A stretch of DNA of 64,000 nucleotides from Vibrio penaeicida (GTDB taxonomy: Bacteria; Pseudomonadota; Gammaproteobacteria; Enterobacterales; Vibrionaceae), in assembly GCF_030689305.1 (NCBI RefSeq), contig NZ_JAUYVM010000016.1, positions 81,321-145,320 of the forward strand, written 5' to 3'. A program made the position numbers and the translations under genes. Within the stretch, counting starts at the first letter, position 1, and each line of letters opens with the position of its first letter. Shown here piece by piece: positions 15,817 to 24,210 of the stretch. The notes beneath the pieces were generated by a model that was not told the origin of the DNA, did no database searches, and was given only the letters and a program-made list of their open reading frames with translations.

Positions 15817-16500
15817 TTATCTGTGGTCAACGCGACGTACAAGCGCGTCACCGATTGATTGAATGATTTGTACCAGTACGATAAGCATCACCACGGTAAC
15901 GGCCATAATCACAACATCGTATCGGTGGAAGCCGTAGCGAATCGCGACATCCCCTAAACCGCCGCCTCCAACTGTGCCAGCCATTGCCGAATAGCTCACT
16001 AATGTAACCATAGTGATGGTTACAGAGTTCACGATGGTAGGTAGTGCTTCAGGAAGCAGTACTTTCGTAATGATTTGAGTTGGCGTTGCGCCCATAGATT
16101 GCGCGGCTTCAACAAGCCCATTTGGTACTTCGAGTAGCGCACCTTCAATCAGGCGAGCAACAAATGGGATAGCACCAATGGTTAACGGCACAATTGCTGC
16201 CGTGGTGCCGATAAATGTGCCAACAAGTAATTTGGTGACAGGGATAATGGCAACCATTAGAACCAAAAATGGTACAGAGCGCCCGATGTTCACAATCGCA
16301 CCTAGAACATTATTTAAAGCGATATTTTCCAGTAAGCCACCTTTCTTAGTGGTGTGTAAAATAACACCTAAGGGGATACCCACAGCGAACCCAACGATGC
16401 CTGCAACCGCTACCATGTATAGGGTTTCCCACGTTGCACCCAGCAAAAGATCGCCATTTAGGCTTAGCCACTCTGTTACTGACTTAAAGGACATAACCAA
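15817..16500 (-). CDS. metI: Methionine ABC transporter permease
   Basis: Inner-membrane permease of the methionine importer. The 227-residue protein has five predicted membrane segments and the EAA coupling motif GLVEAAQSMGATPTQIITKVLLPEALP near residue 140, which contacts the MetN ATPase. Its start overlaps the end of metN; either the ATG at 16500 or the one two codons later (16494) could be used. Regulated with metN by MetJ. Confidence 0.95.
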   Translation of the reverse strand: MVMSFKSVTEWLSLNGDLLLGATWETLYMVAVAGIVGFAVGIPLGVILHTTKKGGLLENIALNNVLGAIVNIGRSVPFLVLMVAIIPVTKLLVGTFIGTTAAIVPLTIGAIPFVARLIEGALLEVPNGLVEAAQSMGATPTQIITKVLLPEALPTIVNSVTITMVTLVSYSAMAGTVGGGGLGDVAIRYGFHRYDVVIMAVTVVMLIVLVQIIQSIGDALVRRVDHR

Positions 16501-17518
16501 GTACCTCTACTTTTACTTTGTGTTCGCGGATAAAATCGAGCGCTGCTTTTTCGCTTTCTTCGTCGCCAAAGAGCTCTGCGACCATCATTCCGAATTTCAC
16601 GCCGCCAGCGTAATCCAAGTCGGAGCTTAAAATGCTCACATCAATACCGTAGTTTCGAGCGATTTGCGTCATCAGTGGTGCGTCGGTGCTCGCGCCCGTA
16701 AACTCTAAGCGAACCAACGGGTAGCTACCTTCAACACGTTCTGACTGCAAACGAACTTGGTAATCTTCAGGAATGGAAAGATCCAAAGTGGAGCGAATGA
16801 AATTGTGTGCTAGTTCAGTTTTAGGGTGAGCAAATATTTCGCCAACGGTGCCTTTCTCAACCAGTTTTCCATCTCCAATGATGGCAACTTCATGACAGAT
16901 GCTTTTAACCACATCCATTTCATGCGTAATCAGTAGAATGGTGATATTGAGCTGTCGGTTGATTTTTTTCAGCAGCTCAAGAATCGACTGAGTTGTCGCT
17001 GGGTCTAGTGCGCTGGTCGCCTCATCACATAATAAAACCTTTGGATCCGATGCCAATGCACGAGCAATCGCAACACGCTGCTTTTGTCCACCGCTTAGGT
17101 TCGCTGGGTAGGTGTCACGTTTGTCGCTTAGCCCAACCAGCGCCAAAAGTTCGGTTATCTTACTTTCGATTTTTGATTTGTCTGCGTTCGCAAGCTCTAG
17201 TGGAAGAGCGACATTTTCAAATACCGTACGTGAAGATAGTAGATTAAAGTGCTGAAATATCATGCCGATGTTACGGCGCGCTTTTCCAAGCTCGGACTTA
17301 GAAAGCTTTGTTAAGTCGACACCATCTACGATAACTTCGCCAGACGTTGGTGCTTCTAACATGTTAACGCAACGAATCAGTGTGCTTTTCCCTGCACCGG
17401 AAGATCCAATGACGCCAAAGATTGCGCCTTGGGGAATAGATAGGTTGATGTCTATTAAGGCGTTAATCTCTTTACTGCCTTGATAGAAAACCTTATTTAC
17501 TTGATTAATTTCAATCAT
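16484..17518 (-). CDS. metN: Methionine ABC transporter ATP-binding protein
   Basis: ATPase subunit of the methionine importer. The 344 residues show Walker A GSSGAGKST near residue 38, signature LSGGQKQRVAIARAL near 140, Walker B VLLCDEAT, the H-loop LLITHEMDVV and a C-terminal NIL/ACT-like domain (about 265-344) that in E. coli MetN binds methionine and inhibits transport. First gene of metNIQ, with a promoter and tandem met boxes upstream. Confidence 0.96.
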   Translation of the reverse strand: MIEINQVNKVFYQGSKEINALIDINLSIPQGAIFGVIGSSGAGKSTLIRCVNMLEAPTSGEVIVDGVDLTKLSKSELGKARRNIGMIFQHFNLLSSRTVFENVALPLELANADKSKIESKITELLALVGLSDKRDTYPANLSGGQKQRVAIARALASDPKVLLCDEATSALDPATTQSILELLKKINRQLNITILLITHEMDVVKSICHEVAIIGDGKLVEKGTVGEIFAHPKTELAHNFIRSTLDLSIPEDYQVRLQSERVEGSYPLVRLEFTGASTDAPLMTQIARNYGIDVSILSSDLDYAGGVKFGMMVAELFGDEESEKAALDFIREHKVKVEVLGYVL

Positions 17519-17599
17519 ATAAACAACCGTGCGGAATAAACTGAAAAGCGAATAGAGTGAACAGAATAATATTTTGAACTTGCTCTAAATTTTCAGTCG

Positions 17600-17628
17600 A
17601 TGCTATGGCTTTCTGTTTTTTAAGTCAA
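17600..17628 (-). promoter_or_regulatory. Predicted metN promoter
   Basis: Read leftward, TTGACT at 17628-17623 and TAGCAT at 17605-17600 with a 17-base spacer. The met boxes begin directly upstream of the -35. Confidence 0.6.
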
Positions 17629-17629
17629 T

Positions 17630-17661
17630 AGATATTTTTACGTCTAGACGTCTATATAGCT
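17630..17661. promoter_or_regulatory. MetJ operator: four tandem 8-bp met boxes
   Basis: Consecutive 8-mers AGATATTT, TTACGTCT, AGACGTCT and ATATAGCT; the third is the exact consensus AGACGTCT. Arrays of two or more such boxes bind the MetJ repressor with S-adenosylmethionine. The array abuts the metN -35. The rest of the 17519-17825 gap holds the gmhB leader, in which no convincing promoter was found. Confidence 0.85.
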
Positions 17662-17825
17662 TTGCAAATAATGGGTGATTTTTACTTAAAGCAAGGATAT
17701 GCATACGCTCGCGAGCATTTTTGCCGCTTATTCCCCCATCGAGGCTAAAAAGTAATTGCATAGTGCGAAGTGCTATAAAGCATGTAATAATTTGTTCTGA
17801 TTAAGGGTGTATTGAGGATTCAATT

Positions 17826-18377
17826 TTGGCTAAACCTGCCGTTTTTCTTGACCGTGATGGTGTGATCAACGTAGACCACGGTTACGTGCATGATGAACAT
17901 AGTTTTGAATACATAGATGGTGTATTTGAAGCAACAAAGCAACTTCAAGACATGGGGTACCTACTGGTACTTGTTACGAATCAATCTGGAATAGCGCGAG
18001 GGATGTTTAGCGAAGATCGCTTTCTTTCTCTTACTCAGTGGATGGATTGGAACTTCGTTGACAATGGTGTTGATTTTGATGGTTTTTATTATTGTCCGCA
18101 TCACTCTGAACATGGTGTCGGGGATTACAAGCAAGATTGTGAATGCCGAAAACCCAAGCCCGGTATGTTTATTTCTGCCCGTGATTTCTTAAAAATAGAC
18201 ATGAAAAATTCCGTTATGGTGGGTGACAAAGCGGAAGATATGATGGCCGCTCAATCAGCGGGTGTTGGAACACGAGTGCTTGTCCGTACTGGGAAACCTG
18301 TAACCGAGAAAGGAGAATCTTTGGCGTCAGTCGTATTAGACAGTATCAAAGATGTCCCTGCCTACCTTAAGAGCTAG
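17826..18377 (+). CDS. gmhB: D-glycero-beta-D-manno-heptose 1,7-bisphosphate 7-phosphatase
   Basis: HAD-family phosphatase in ADP-heptose synthesis for the LPS inner core. The 183-residue protein has the HAD motif I FLDRDGVIN at residue 7, motif II VTNQSGIARG, the zinc-binding Cys/His cluster (YYCPHHSEHGVGDYKQDCECRKPKPGM) and motif IV MVGDKAEDM. The start is a TTG with GAGG eight bases upstream; no in-frame ATG lies before motif I. The next gene begins eight bases downstream. Confidence 0.93.
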   Translation: MAKPAVFLDRDGVINVDHGYVHDEHSFEYIDGVFEATKQLQDMGYLLVLVTNQSGIARGMFSEDRFLSLTQWMDWNFVDNGVDFDGFYYCPHHSEHGVGDYKQDCECRKPKPGMFISARDFLKIDMKNSVMVGDKAEDMMAAQSAGVGTRVLVRTGKPVTEKGESLASVVLDSIKDVPAYLKS

Positions 18378-18385
18378 CCTGTTCC

Positions 18386-18739
18386 ATGTTGAAAACATTA
18401 ATAATGGTTAGCGCACTGTTGGTGAGCACGGGGTTTATGGTCACTGGCTGCAGTTCAAGCACTCCGGTTAATAACGCATATATATGTGGTGAAGACTTAG
18501 AAATATGGACACACCACATTAATGAGTATGAGTTGCAATTGGAAATAAACAATGAGCGCTTTCTAATGGATCGCGTGCCGAGTGCTTCTGGTGAGAAATT
18601 TGAGAATCGTCGTATGGGGTATGTTTTCTGGATGAAAGGGACCCAAGCCAGTCTGTCTTTGCCTAATGTTCCGATGCAAATGTGCAATCAAATTACGCCT
18701 AAAAAGACATCGCTATCGTCTAAAAATACCTTGTTTTAA
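18386..18739 (+). CDS. Small lipoprotein with MliC-like lysozyme-inhibitor features
   Basis: A 117-residue protein with lipobox VTGC (Cys near 22). The mature part resembles the MliC/PliC family of C-type lysozyme inhibitors: an early Cys in AYICGE, the conserved SASGEKF motif, the aromatic segment YVFWMKGTQASLSL and a late Cys in QMCNQ that could pair with the first. MliC proteins sit in the outer membrane and block host lysozyme. The match is by motif pattern only, so the call is moderate. It follows gmhB by eight bases and is ended by a hairpin. Confidence 0.6.
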   Translation: MLKTLIMVSALLVSTGFMVTGCSSSTPVNNAYICGEDLEIWTHHINEYELQLEINNERFLMDRVPSASGEKFENRRMGYVFWMKGTQASLSLPNVPMQMCNQITPKKTSLSSKNTLF

Positions 18740-18764
18740 GTATTTATCTCACTCTTTCTTTGAG

Positions 18765-18803
18765 GGAATATTGCAATTCGATGCCAAACTTCGGCAATAT
18801 TCC
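18765..18803 (+). terminator. Probable terminator after the MliC-like gene
   Basis: GGAATATTGC at 18765-18774 pairs perfectly with GCAATATTCC at 18794-18803 around a 19-base loop; a short T run (TTTAT) follows. The loop is long for a classic terminator. It precedes treR by about 30 bases. Confidence 0.5.
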
Positions 18804-18835
18804 TTTATCACTACGACAAGTAAATTTGAAACCCT

Positions 18836-19786
18836 ATGAGTAAGAAGCTCACTATTTTGGATATCGCTCGATTAGCAGGGGTCGGTAAATCGACGGTTTC
18901 TCGTGTTTTAACGAACGATCCAAAAGTAAAACCAGATACCCGTAAAAAGGTAGAGCAAATCATTTCTGAATCTGGTTATGTCCCGTCTAAGTCCGCTCAA
19001 TCAATGAGAGGAGGCAGTCAGAAAGTCATCGGAGTGATTATTTCTCGTTTGGATTCTCCCTCAGAGAACCTTGTCGTCAGCCCGCTTTTAAAAACGTTGT
19101 ATGCCGCTGGGTACGATGTCGTGATCATGGAAAGCCAATTCGACTGCGAAAAGACCAATGAGCACCTTGCTGTTTTAAAGCGTCGAAATGTTGATGGTGT
19201 AATTGTGTTTGGTTTTTCAGATTGCGATATGTACGAGCTGGAATCTTGGGGGCACAGAGCGGTAGTCATTGCGTCGGATTCTTCTGAAATATCTTCCGTG
19301 AATTACAACAATCAATCCGTCATCGAGATGGCCTTGAATCAACTTAGCCAACAGAACAAAACACACATTGCCTTTATTGGTGTGGATGATACGGATGTGA
19401 CAACGGGCCGTTTGCGTACGCAAGCTTACATTCGGTGGTGTGAAAGCCATGCGTTAACGCCTAATTACACGACGGGTGCACTGAGTCATGAAAGCGGTTA
19501 TCACTTAGTCGATACGGTATTGGGTACAAAAACGGATGCCATTGTGTGTGCCAGTGATTCAATTGCATTAGGCGTCAATAAAAGGCTTCAAGAGCTCGGT
19601 AAAACCGACGTAACTGTATTTGGTGTCGGTGGGAACGCTTTACTTTCGTTTTTGTTTCCAAACACACAGAGTATTGACCCGGGGTATGCGGAAGCTGGAA
19701 GAAAAGCCGCTAACCTGCTCGTCGACCAACTGCAGAATCAATCGGAGGTGACTCACGTCACTCTAACCCCTTCTCTTCCCAGTTAG
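18836..19786 (+). CDS. treR: Trehalose operon repressor (LacI family)
   Basis: A 316-residue LacI/GalR regulator. The N-terminal helix-turn-helix is TILDIARLAGVGKSTVSRVLTNDPKVKPDTRKKV; the sugar-binding body shows VIGVIISRLDSPSENLVVSPLL and the TreR-like C-terminal VFGVGGNALLSFLFPNTQSIDPGYAEAGRKAA. In E. coli TreR responds to trehalose 6-phosphate; by homology so should this. It sits immediately upstream of treB with two GGGA...TCCC palindromes between. Its own ribosome-binding site is weak. Confidence 0.92.
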   Translation: MSKKLTILDIARLAGVGKSTVSRVLTNDPKVKPDTRKKVEQIISESGYVPSKSAQSMRGGSQKVIGVIISRLDSPSENLVVSPLLKTLYAAGYDVVIMESQFDCEKTNEHLAVLKRRNVDGVIVFGFSDCDMYELESWGHRAVVIASDSSEISSVNYNNQSVIEMALNQLSQQNKTHIAFIGVDDTDVTTGRLRTQAYIRWCESHALTPNYTTGALSHESGYHLVDTVLGTKTDAIVCASDSIALGVNKRLQELGKTDVTVFGVGGNALLSFLFPNTQSIDPGYAEAGRKAANLLVDQLQNQSEVTHVTLTPSLPS

Positions 19787-19866
19787 CGTACAATTTTCCA
19801 ACTCGTTGTAATTTTATAAGAATAAAAATTCAGTACTTCTTTTTCTATTTATCACTACATTTTTAA

Positions 19867-19882
19867 TGTGATCATGTTCAAT
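19867..19882. promoter_or_regulatory. Candidate CRP site upstream of treB
   Basis: TGTGA-N6-TCAAT matches the full left half and the first three bases of the right half of the CRP consensus. Its centre is about 60 bases before the likely transcription start, a usual activating position. Confidence 0.4.
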
Positions 19883-19884
19883 TA

Positions 19885-19955
19885 ATGGGACTGTTCCCAT
19901 TTTGATTTATTATTAGTGATGTCAATATGAATGATAATAATTGGGAACGGTCCCA
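19885..19955. promoter_or_regulatory. Two TreR-type operators flanking the treB promoter
   Basis: ATGGGACTGTTCCCAT at 19885-19900 and TGGGAACGGTCCCA at 19942-19955 are near-perfect palindromes with the GGGAnnnTCCC pattern, 57 bases apart from start to start. A candidate promoter, TTGATT at 19902-19907 and TATGAA at 19926-19931, lies between them, an arrangement suited to repression by looping. Confidence 0.7.
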
Positions 19956-19998
19956 TAAAAAATAAAATAGAACGTGAATTCAAATAGGGTGAACAGTT

Positions 19999-21423
19999 AT
20001 GAGTAAGGTAGCGAAGAAAGATGTCGCCAAAATCCTCGAACTTGTAGGGGGAAGCGATAACATTGCGAGTGTAAGCCATTGTTTAACTCGATTGCGCTTT
20101 GTACTAAATGATACCGATGCAGCGGATGTGAAAGGGCTAGAGAGCATTTCTATTGTTCGTGGTTGTTTTACAAATGCTGGTCAATTTCAAGTTGTGATTG
20201 GCAATGAAGTGGACGATGTCTATAAGCTTTTACTTGAACTTTCAGGGAAAAGCAGCGCTAGCAAAGACGATTCGAAATTGGCGGCTCGTCAGAACATGAA
20301 TATTTTAGAGCGCAGCATCTCCCACCTAGCCGAAATTTTTGTTCCCCTTCTACCGGCGATCATTACGGGTGGTTTGATTCTTGGCTTTCGCAACGTTATT
20401 GGCGATATCAAGATGTTTGATGGTCAAACACTGACGCAAATCAGTCAGTTTTGGGCGACCGTCCATTCGTTTCTATGGCTAATTGGTGAAGCGATTTTCT
20501 TCTTCCTACCCGTCGGCGTATGTTGGGCTACGGTGAAGAAGCTGGGTGGTACGCCAATACTGGGTATTACATTAGGTGTGACATTAGTTTCACCCCAACT
20601 TATGAACGCTTATTTAATTGGTAAAGAAGTGCCCGAAGTGTGGGACTTTGGATTGTTTGTGATTGAAAAAGTGGGTTATCAGGCACAAGTGATACCTGCA
20701 ATGTTGGCGGGTGTAGCACTGGCATTTATAGAGACAAACCTCAAGCGAATTGTACCGGGATACCTGTACCTCGTTGTGGTGCCATTTGTGTCTATTCTGT
20801 TGTCTGTGATCCTTGCCCATTCGTTGATCGGTCCTTTCGGGCGTTTACTGGGCGACGGTGTTGCGTTTGCTGCTAAAGCAGCAATGACGGGTGACTTCGC
20901 CATTATTGGTGCCACCGTGTTTGGATTCCTTTACGCACCGTTAGTGATCACCGGTGTTCACCACACAACCAATGCTGTTGATTTACAGTTAATGCAAGAG
21001 TTGGGTGGTACGCCAATTTGGCCACTAATCGCATTGTCTAATATTGCACAGGCTTCTGCTGTCGTCGGTATCATCATTATCAGCCGTAAAGAAGGTGAGC
21101 GAGATGTCTCTGTTCCTGCTGCCATTTCCGCCTACCTTGGTGTAACGGAGCCAGCGATGTACGGTATCAACCTCAAATACAAATTCCCAATGCTAAGTGC
21201 TATGGCTGGTTCCGCTATTGCGGCGGCAATATGTGGTAGTGCGGGGGTGATGGCAAACGGTATTGGTGTCGGTGGTCTGCCAGGTATTCTCTCTATCCAG
21301 CCTCAATACTGGACTATATTCAGCATCGCCATGCTAGTTGCGATTTTTGTACCTGCGATGTTGACTCTCTTCTTCTATAAGCGCGCTCAACATAAAGGCA
21401 ATTTAGAAACAGCAGCCGCATAA
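19999..21423 (+). CDS. treB: Trehalose-specific PTS enzyme IIBC
   Basis: Imports and phosphorylates trehalose to trehalose 6-phosphate. Residues 1-85 are the IIB domain with the phosphorylated Cys in SVSHCLTRLRF near residue 28; residues 105-465 are the membrane IIC domain with about ten segments and motifs such as VTGVHHTTNAVDLQLMQE and YLGVTEPAMYGI. No IIA domain is present, so the phosphate must come from the glucose IIA (Crr). AGGGTGA precedes the ATG. Operon with treC 67 bases downstream. Confidence 0.95.
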   Translation: MSKVAKKDVAKILELVGGSDNIASVSHCLTRLRFVLNDTDAADVKGLESISIVRGCFTNAGQFQVVIGNEVDDVYKLLLELSGKSSASKDDSKLAARQNMNILERSISHLAEIFVPLLPAIITGGLILGFRNVIGDIKMFDGQTLTQISQFWATVHSFLWLIGEAIFFFLPVGVCWATVKKLGGTPILGITLGVTLVSPQLMNAYLIGKEVPEVWDFGLFVIEKVGYQAQVIPAMLAGVALAFIETNLKRIVPGYLYLVVVPFVSILLSVILAHSLIGPFGRLLGDGVAFAAKAAMTGDFAIIGATVFGFLYAPLVITGVHHTTNAVDLQLMQELGGTPIWPLIALSNIAQASAVVGIIIISRKEGERDVSVPAAISAYLGVTEPAMYGINLKYKFPMLSAMAGSAIAAAICGSAGVMANGIGVGGLPGILSIQPQYWTIFSIAMLVAIFVPAMLTLFFYKRAQHKGNLETAAA

Positions 21424-21490
21424 CATACAGCAGGCAGCCTGCTCTCTTCCCCCTTGTTGGCTGCCTGCGCTTTACTCTGAGATCGAAATA

Positions 21491-23182
21491 ATGACTATTC
21501 ATAACGACTGGTGGCGCAAAGCGTCTATTTACCAAATCTATCCTAAAAGTTTTTGTGACAGTGGAAGTTCTGGCACTGGAGACATTCAGGGGATTATTTC
21601 AAAGTTAGAGTATTTGAAAGCTCTGGGCATTGACGCTATCTGGTTAACCCCTGTTTACTGTTCTCCGATGGTCGACAATGGTTATGACATTTCGGATTAC
21701 TTTGCCATTAACCCTGATTTCGGCACTATGACTGATTTTGATGAATTGATTGCCGCGGCACATCGCCAAGGGATTCGTCTTATCATGGATATCGTCGTTA
21801 ACCATACGTCGACAGAGCATGCTTGGTTCCAATCGGCTTTGGGTGACAATAATAGCCCATACCGCGACTACTATATTTGGCGAGATCCGCTCAATGGTGA
21901 TGTTCCTAATAACTGGGAATCTAAATTTGGTGGTTCAGCGTGGGAGCTTGATGAATCCACCAACCAATATTATCTGCATTTATTTGCTAAAGAGCAGGCT
22001 GATCTGAATTGGGAAAACCCTCAAGTCCGTGAAGAAGTCAACGCGGTGATTGAGTATTGGGCAGAAAAAGGCGTTGATGGGTTCCGTTTGGATGTCATTA
22101 ATCTCATTTCTAAACAGCAAGATTTCCCATCTGATGATGTGGGAGATGGTCGTCGATTTTACACTGACGGACCTCGCGTACATGAATACCTACAAGAAAT
22201 CAGCCAGACGGTATTTCAAAAATATGGCAGCGTCACCGTAGGGGAAATGTCTTCAACTACGCTAGAGCATTGCCAGAAATACTCTTCGATGGATGGAAAA
22301 GAATTATCCATGGTGTTTAACTTCCATCACCTTAAGGTGGATTATCCGAACGGTGAGAAGTGGGGGCTTGCTCCGTTTGATTTTCTTCAATTGAAATCCA
22401 TATTTAACCACTGGCAGCAAGGCCTAAACGGAAAGGGGTGGGGCGCTCTATTTTGGTGTAATCACGATCAACCCCGCATAGTGAGTCGGTTGGGTAATGA
22501 TGAGCAATACCGAGTCGAGTCAGCCAAAATGCTCGCCGCTTCCGTACACTTCATGCAAGGCACGCCATATATTTATCAAGGTGAAGAAATCGGTATGACA
22601 AACCCTCATTTTGATTCAATAGACCAATACCGAGATGTCGAAAGCACGAATATGTATGACATCATGGTGAATCAGAAAGGGGGGAGCTCCGACGACATGC
22701 TTCGTATTTTAGCGAGCAAGTCACGTGATAACTCTAGAACGCCTATGCAGTGGGATGATTCTGAAAATGCGGGGTTTACACAAGGGACTCCTTGGATTGA
22801 TGTTGCTAGAAATTACCGTGATGTGAATGCAATGACAGCGTTCGAAGATAAAGGCTCAGTCTTCTATTTTTATCAGTCACTCATTCATCTACGCAAAGAA
22901 CTACCCGTGATAACGGATGGGGATTACCAAGATTTAATGCCAGATCATCCGTCTGTTTTTGCCTACGCTCGTAGCAACGGCTATCAGACACTGATTTGTA
23001 TTAATAACTTCTACGCAGAACAGGTCGAAATCAGCTTACCGAGTCGGTACAACATGAAAGAAGCAAAAGGTGTTCTTGGAAACTATCAAACCGTTGAGCA
23101 GTTGAGTTTGGTTCAGAGTTCGAATCAATCTCTTGAACCCTATGAAAGCCGTGTTTTTATTATTGAGAGTGTTTCGCACTAA
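21491..23182 (+). CDS. treC: Trehalose-6-phosphate hydrolase (alpha,alpha-phosphotrehalase)
   Basis: Splits trehalose 6-phosphate into glucose and glucose 6-phosphate in the cytoplasm. The 563-residue GH13 protein has the N-terminal WWRKASIYQIYPKSF, barrel motif DIVVNHTS, the nucleophile Asp in GFRLDVINLI near residue 200, the acid Glu in VGEMSSTT and the transition-state Asp in NHDQPR near residue 322. The usual length and the treR-treB context settle it against oligo-1,6-glucosidase. A terminator follows. Confidence 0.95.
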   Translation: MTIHNDWWRKASIYQIYPKSFCDSGSSGTGDIQGIISKLEYLKALGIDAIWLTPVYCSPMVDNGYDISDYFAINPDFGTMTDFDELIAAAHRQGIRLIMDIVVNHTSTEHAWFQSALGDNNSPYRDYYIWRDPLNGDVPNNWESKFGGSAWELDESTNQYYLHLFAKEQADLNWENPQVREEVNAVIEYWAEKGVDGFRLDVINLISKQQDFPSDDVGDGRRFYTDGPRVHEYLQEISQTVFQKYGSVTVGEMSSTTLEHCQKYSSMDGKELSMVFNFHHLKVDYPNGEKWGLAPFDFLQLKSIFNHWQQGLNGKGWGALFWCNHDQPRIVSRLGNDEQYRVESAKMLAASVHFMQGTPYIYQGEEIGMTNPHFDSIDQYRDVESTNMYDIMVNQKGGSSDDMLRILASKSRDNSRTPMQWDDSENAGFTQGTPWIDVARNYRDVNAMTAFEDKGSVFYFYQSLIHLRKELPVITDGDYQDLMPDHPSVFAYARSNGYQTLICINNFYAEQVEISLPSRYNMKEAKGVLGNYQTVEQLSLVQSSNQSLEPYESRVFIIESVSH

Positions 23183-23193
23183 AGTAAAGGCAT

Positions 23194-23229
23194 AAAAAAA
23201 GCCGGGCAATTGGATTGCCCGGTTTTTTG
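23194..23229. terminator. Bidirectional terminator between treC and the yitT-like gene
   Basis: CCGGGCAAT and ATTGCCCGG form a 9-bp stem with a 3-base loop, flanked by seven A and six T. Confidence 0.9.
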
Positions 23230-23250
23230 TTGCTGACGTTGTTTTTTTTA

Positions 23251-23862
23251 TTAGTGTTGAACTGATCGCTTACTTACACTGTATCGCGTTGGTTTATGGT
23301 TCATAGCCAATACTAAGTTCAGCGCGATTGCCCCTAGAATAGACAAGCCGATGACTTCAAGCGAAACGAAAAAGAATGATGCAATTAGAATCGCACAATC
23401 AATGATCATCTGGCTTTTTCCAACTGAGAACCCAGTCTTATCTTGAATAATCAAGCAAAGCACATTAAAACCACCAAGGCTGGTGTGATGTCGGAATAAG
23501 ATCAGCATGCCCAGTCCCATCAATAATCCGCCCGATATCGCGCAGTAAAGTGGGTTAATGCTATCAATCTGAATCAGCCAGTGCAGGTTATCTGCGAATA
23601 TAGACACAAGCGCACCAGAAATTAAACTGGTCAGCGCGAATCTTTTGCCAAAGCGTTTCCAGCCTAAAATATAGAATGGGATATTTGATGCGAAATAGAG
23701 AACGCCGAAACTAAAAGGCACAAATTGGCTAATTAAAAGCGCTAACCCTGTGGTTCCACCCGTCAGTAAAGTCGCATTCTGTAAGAAGAATACGCCCTGC
23801 GCGACTAAAAATGTGCCTGTCAGTATTGCGATCCAATCTTCTTTTCTTGTGTGTTTTTCCAT
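23251..23862 (-). CDS. YitT-family integral membrane protein
   Basis: A 203-residue membrane protein of the YitT/DUF161 family with five to six predicted segments. The conserved region near the start, FLVAQGVFFLQNATLLTGGTTGLALLIS, and FRHHTSLGGFNVLCLIIQDKTGFSVGKSQMIID near residue 123 are family hallmarks. The C-terminal cytoplasmic DUF2179 domain found in longer family members is absent, as is usual for the short gamma-proteobacterial form. The transported substrate, if any, is unknown. It is monocistronic and convergent with treC. Confidence 0.8.
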   Translation of the reverse strand: MEKHTRKEDWIAILTGTFLVAQGVFFLQNATLLTGGTTGLALLISQFVPFSFGVLYFASNIPFYILGWKRFGKRFALTSLISGALVSIFADNLHWLIQIDSINPLYCAISGGLLMGLGMLILFRHHTSLGGFNVLCLIIQDKTGFSVGKSQMIIDCAILIASFFFVSLEVIGLSILGAIALNLVLAMNHKPTRYSVSKRSVQH

Positions 23863-24089
23863 TAAATTACATGTTAACTTACCGAAATTGAGCGGAATAC
23901 TAGTGAAAAACTGCTACTTTCGATAGCTTGAATGGTAATTCTACCTCTAACTTATGTATCTTTGATTTTACAGGGTGTAAACCTTTAAGTTGACAGTGAT
24001 ATAGTTTAGGGAAACGATATAGACCACCACTATGATGAACACTCAAACGGAACATGAAATATCTACATAAAGAAAGTTGCAAAAGTCAC

Positions 24090-24118
24090 TTTATGACGCA
24101 GATCAAATTATGTAGAAT
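24090..24118 (+). promoter_or_regulatory. Predicted glyA promoter
   Basis: TTTATG at 24090-24095 and TAGAAT at 24113-24118 with a 17-base spacer, about 20 bases before the PurR box. Nothing else is clear in the 23863-24089 gap. Confidence 0.5.
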
Positions 24119-24138
24119 GCACCCCATCAAATACGGTG

Positions 24139-24154
24139 ACGAAAACGTTTGCTT
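24139..24154. promoter_or_regulatory. PurR operator upstream of glyA
   Basis: ACGAAAACGTTTGCTT matches the PurR consensus ACGCAAACGTTTGCGT at 14 of 16 positions including the central CG. It lies downstream of the predicted transcription start, where a bound repressor would block elongation or initiation. glyA is a known PurR target in E. coli. Confidence 0.8.
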
Positions 24155-24210
24155 TTGGTCGTTGTGTGGTTTTTTTGAAACTTTCAGTAAATCTGAGTCA
24201 GGAGATACAG

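Noticed and set aside
24119..24210. Possible glycine riboswitch in the glyA leader
   Set aside because: No glycine aptamer core was seen; the leader is short and the PurR box explains the conserved-looking part.
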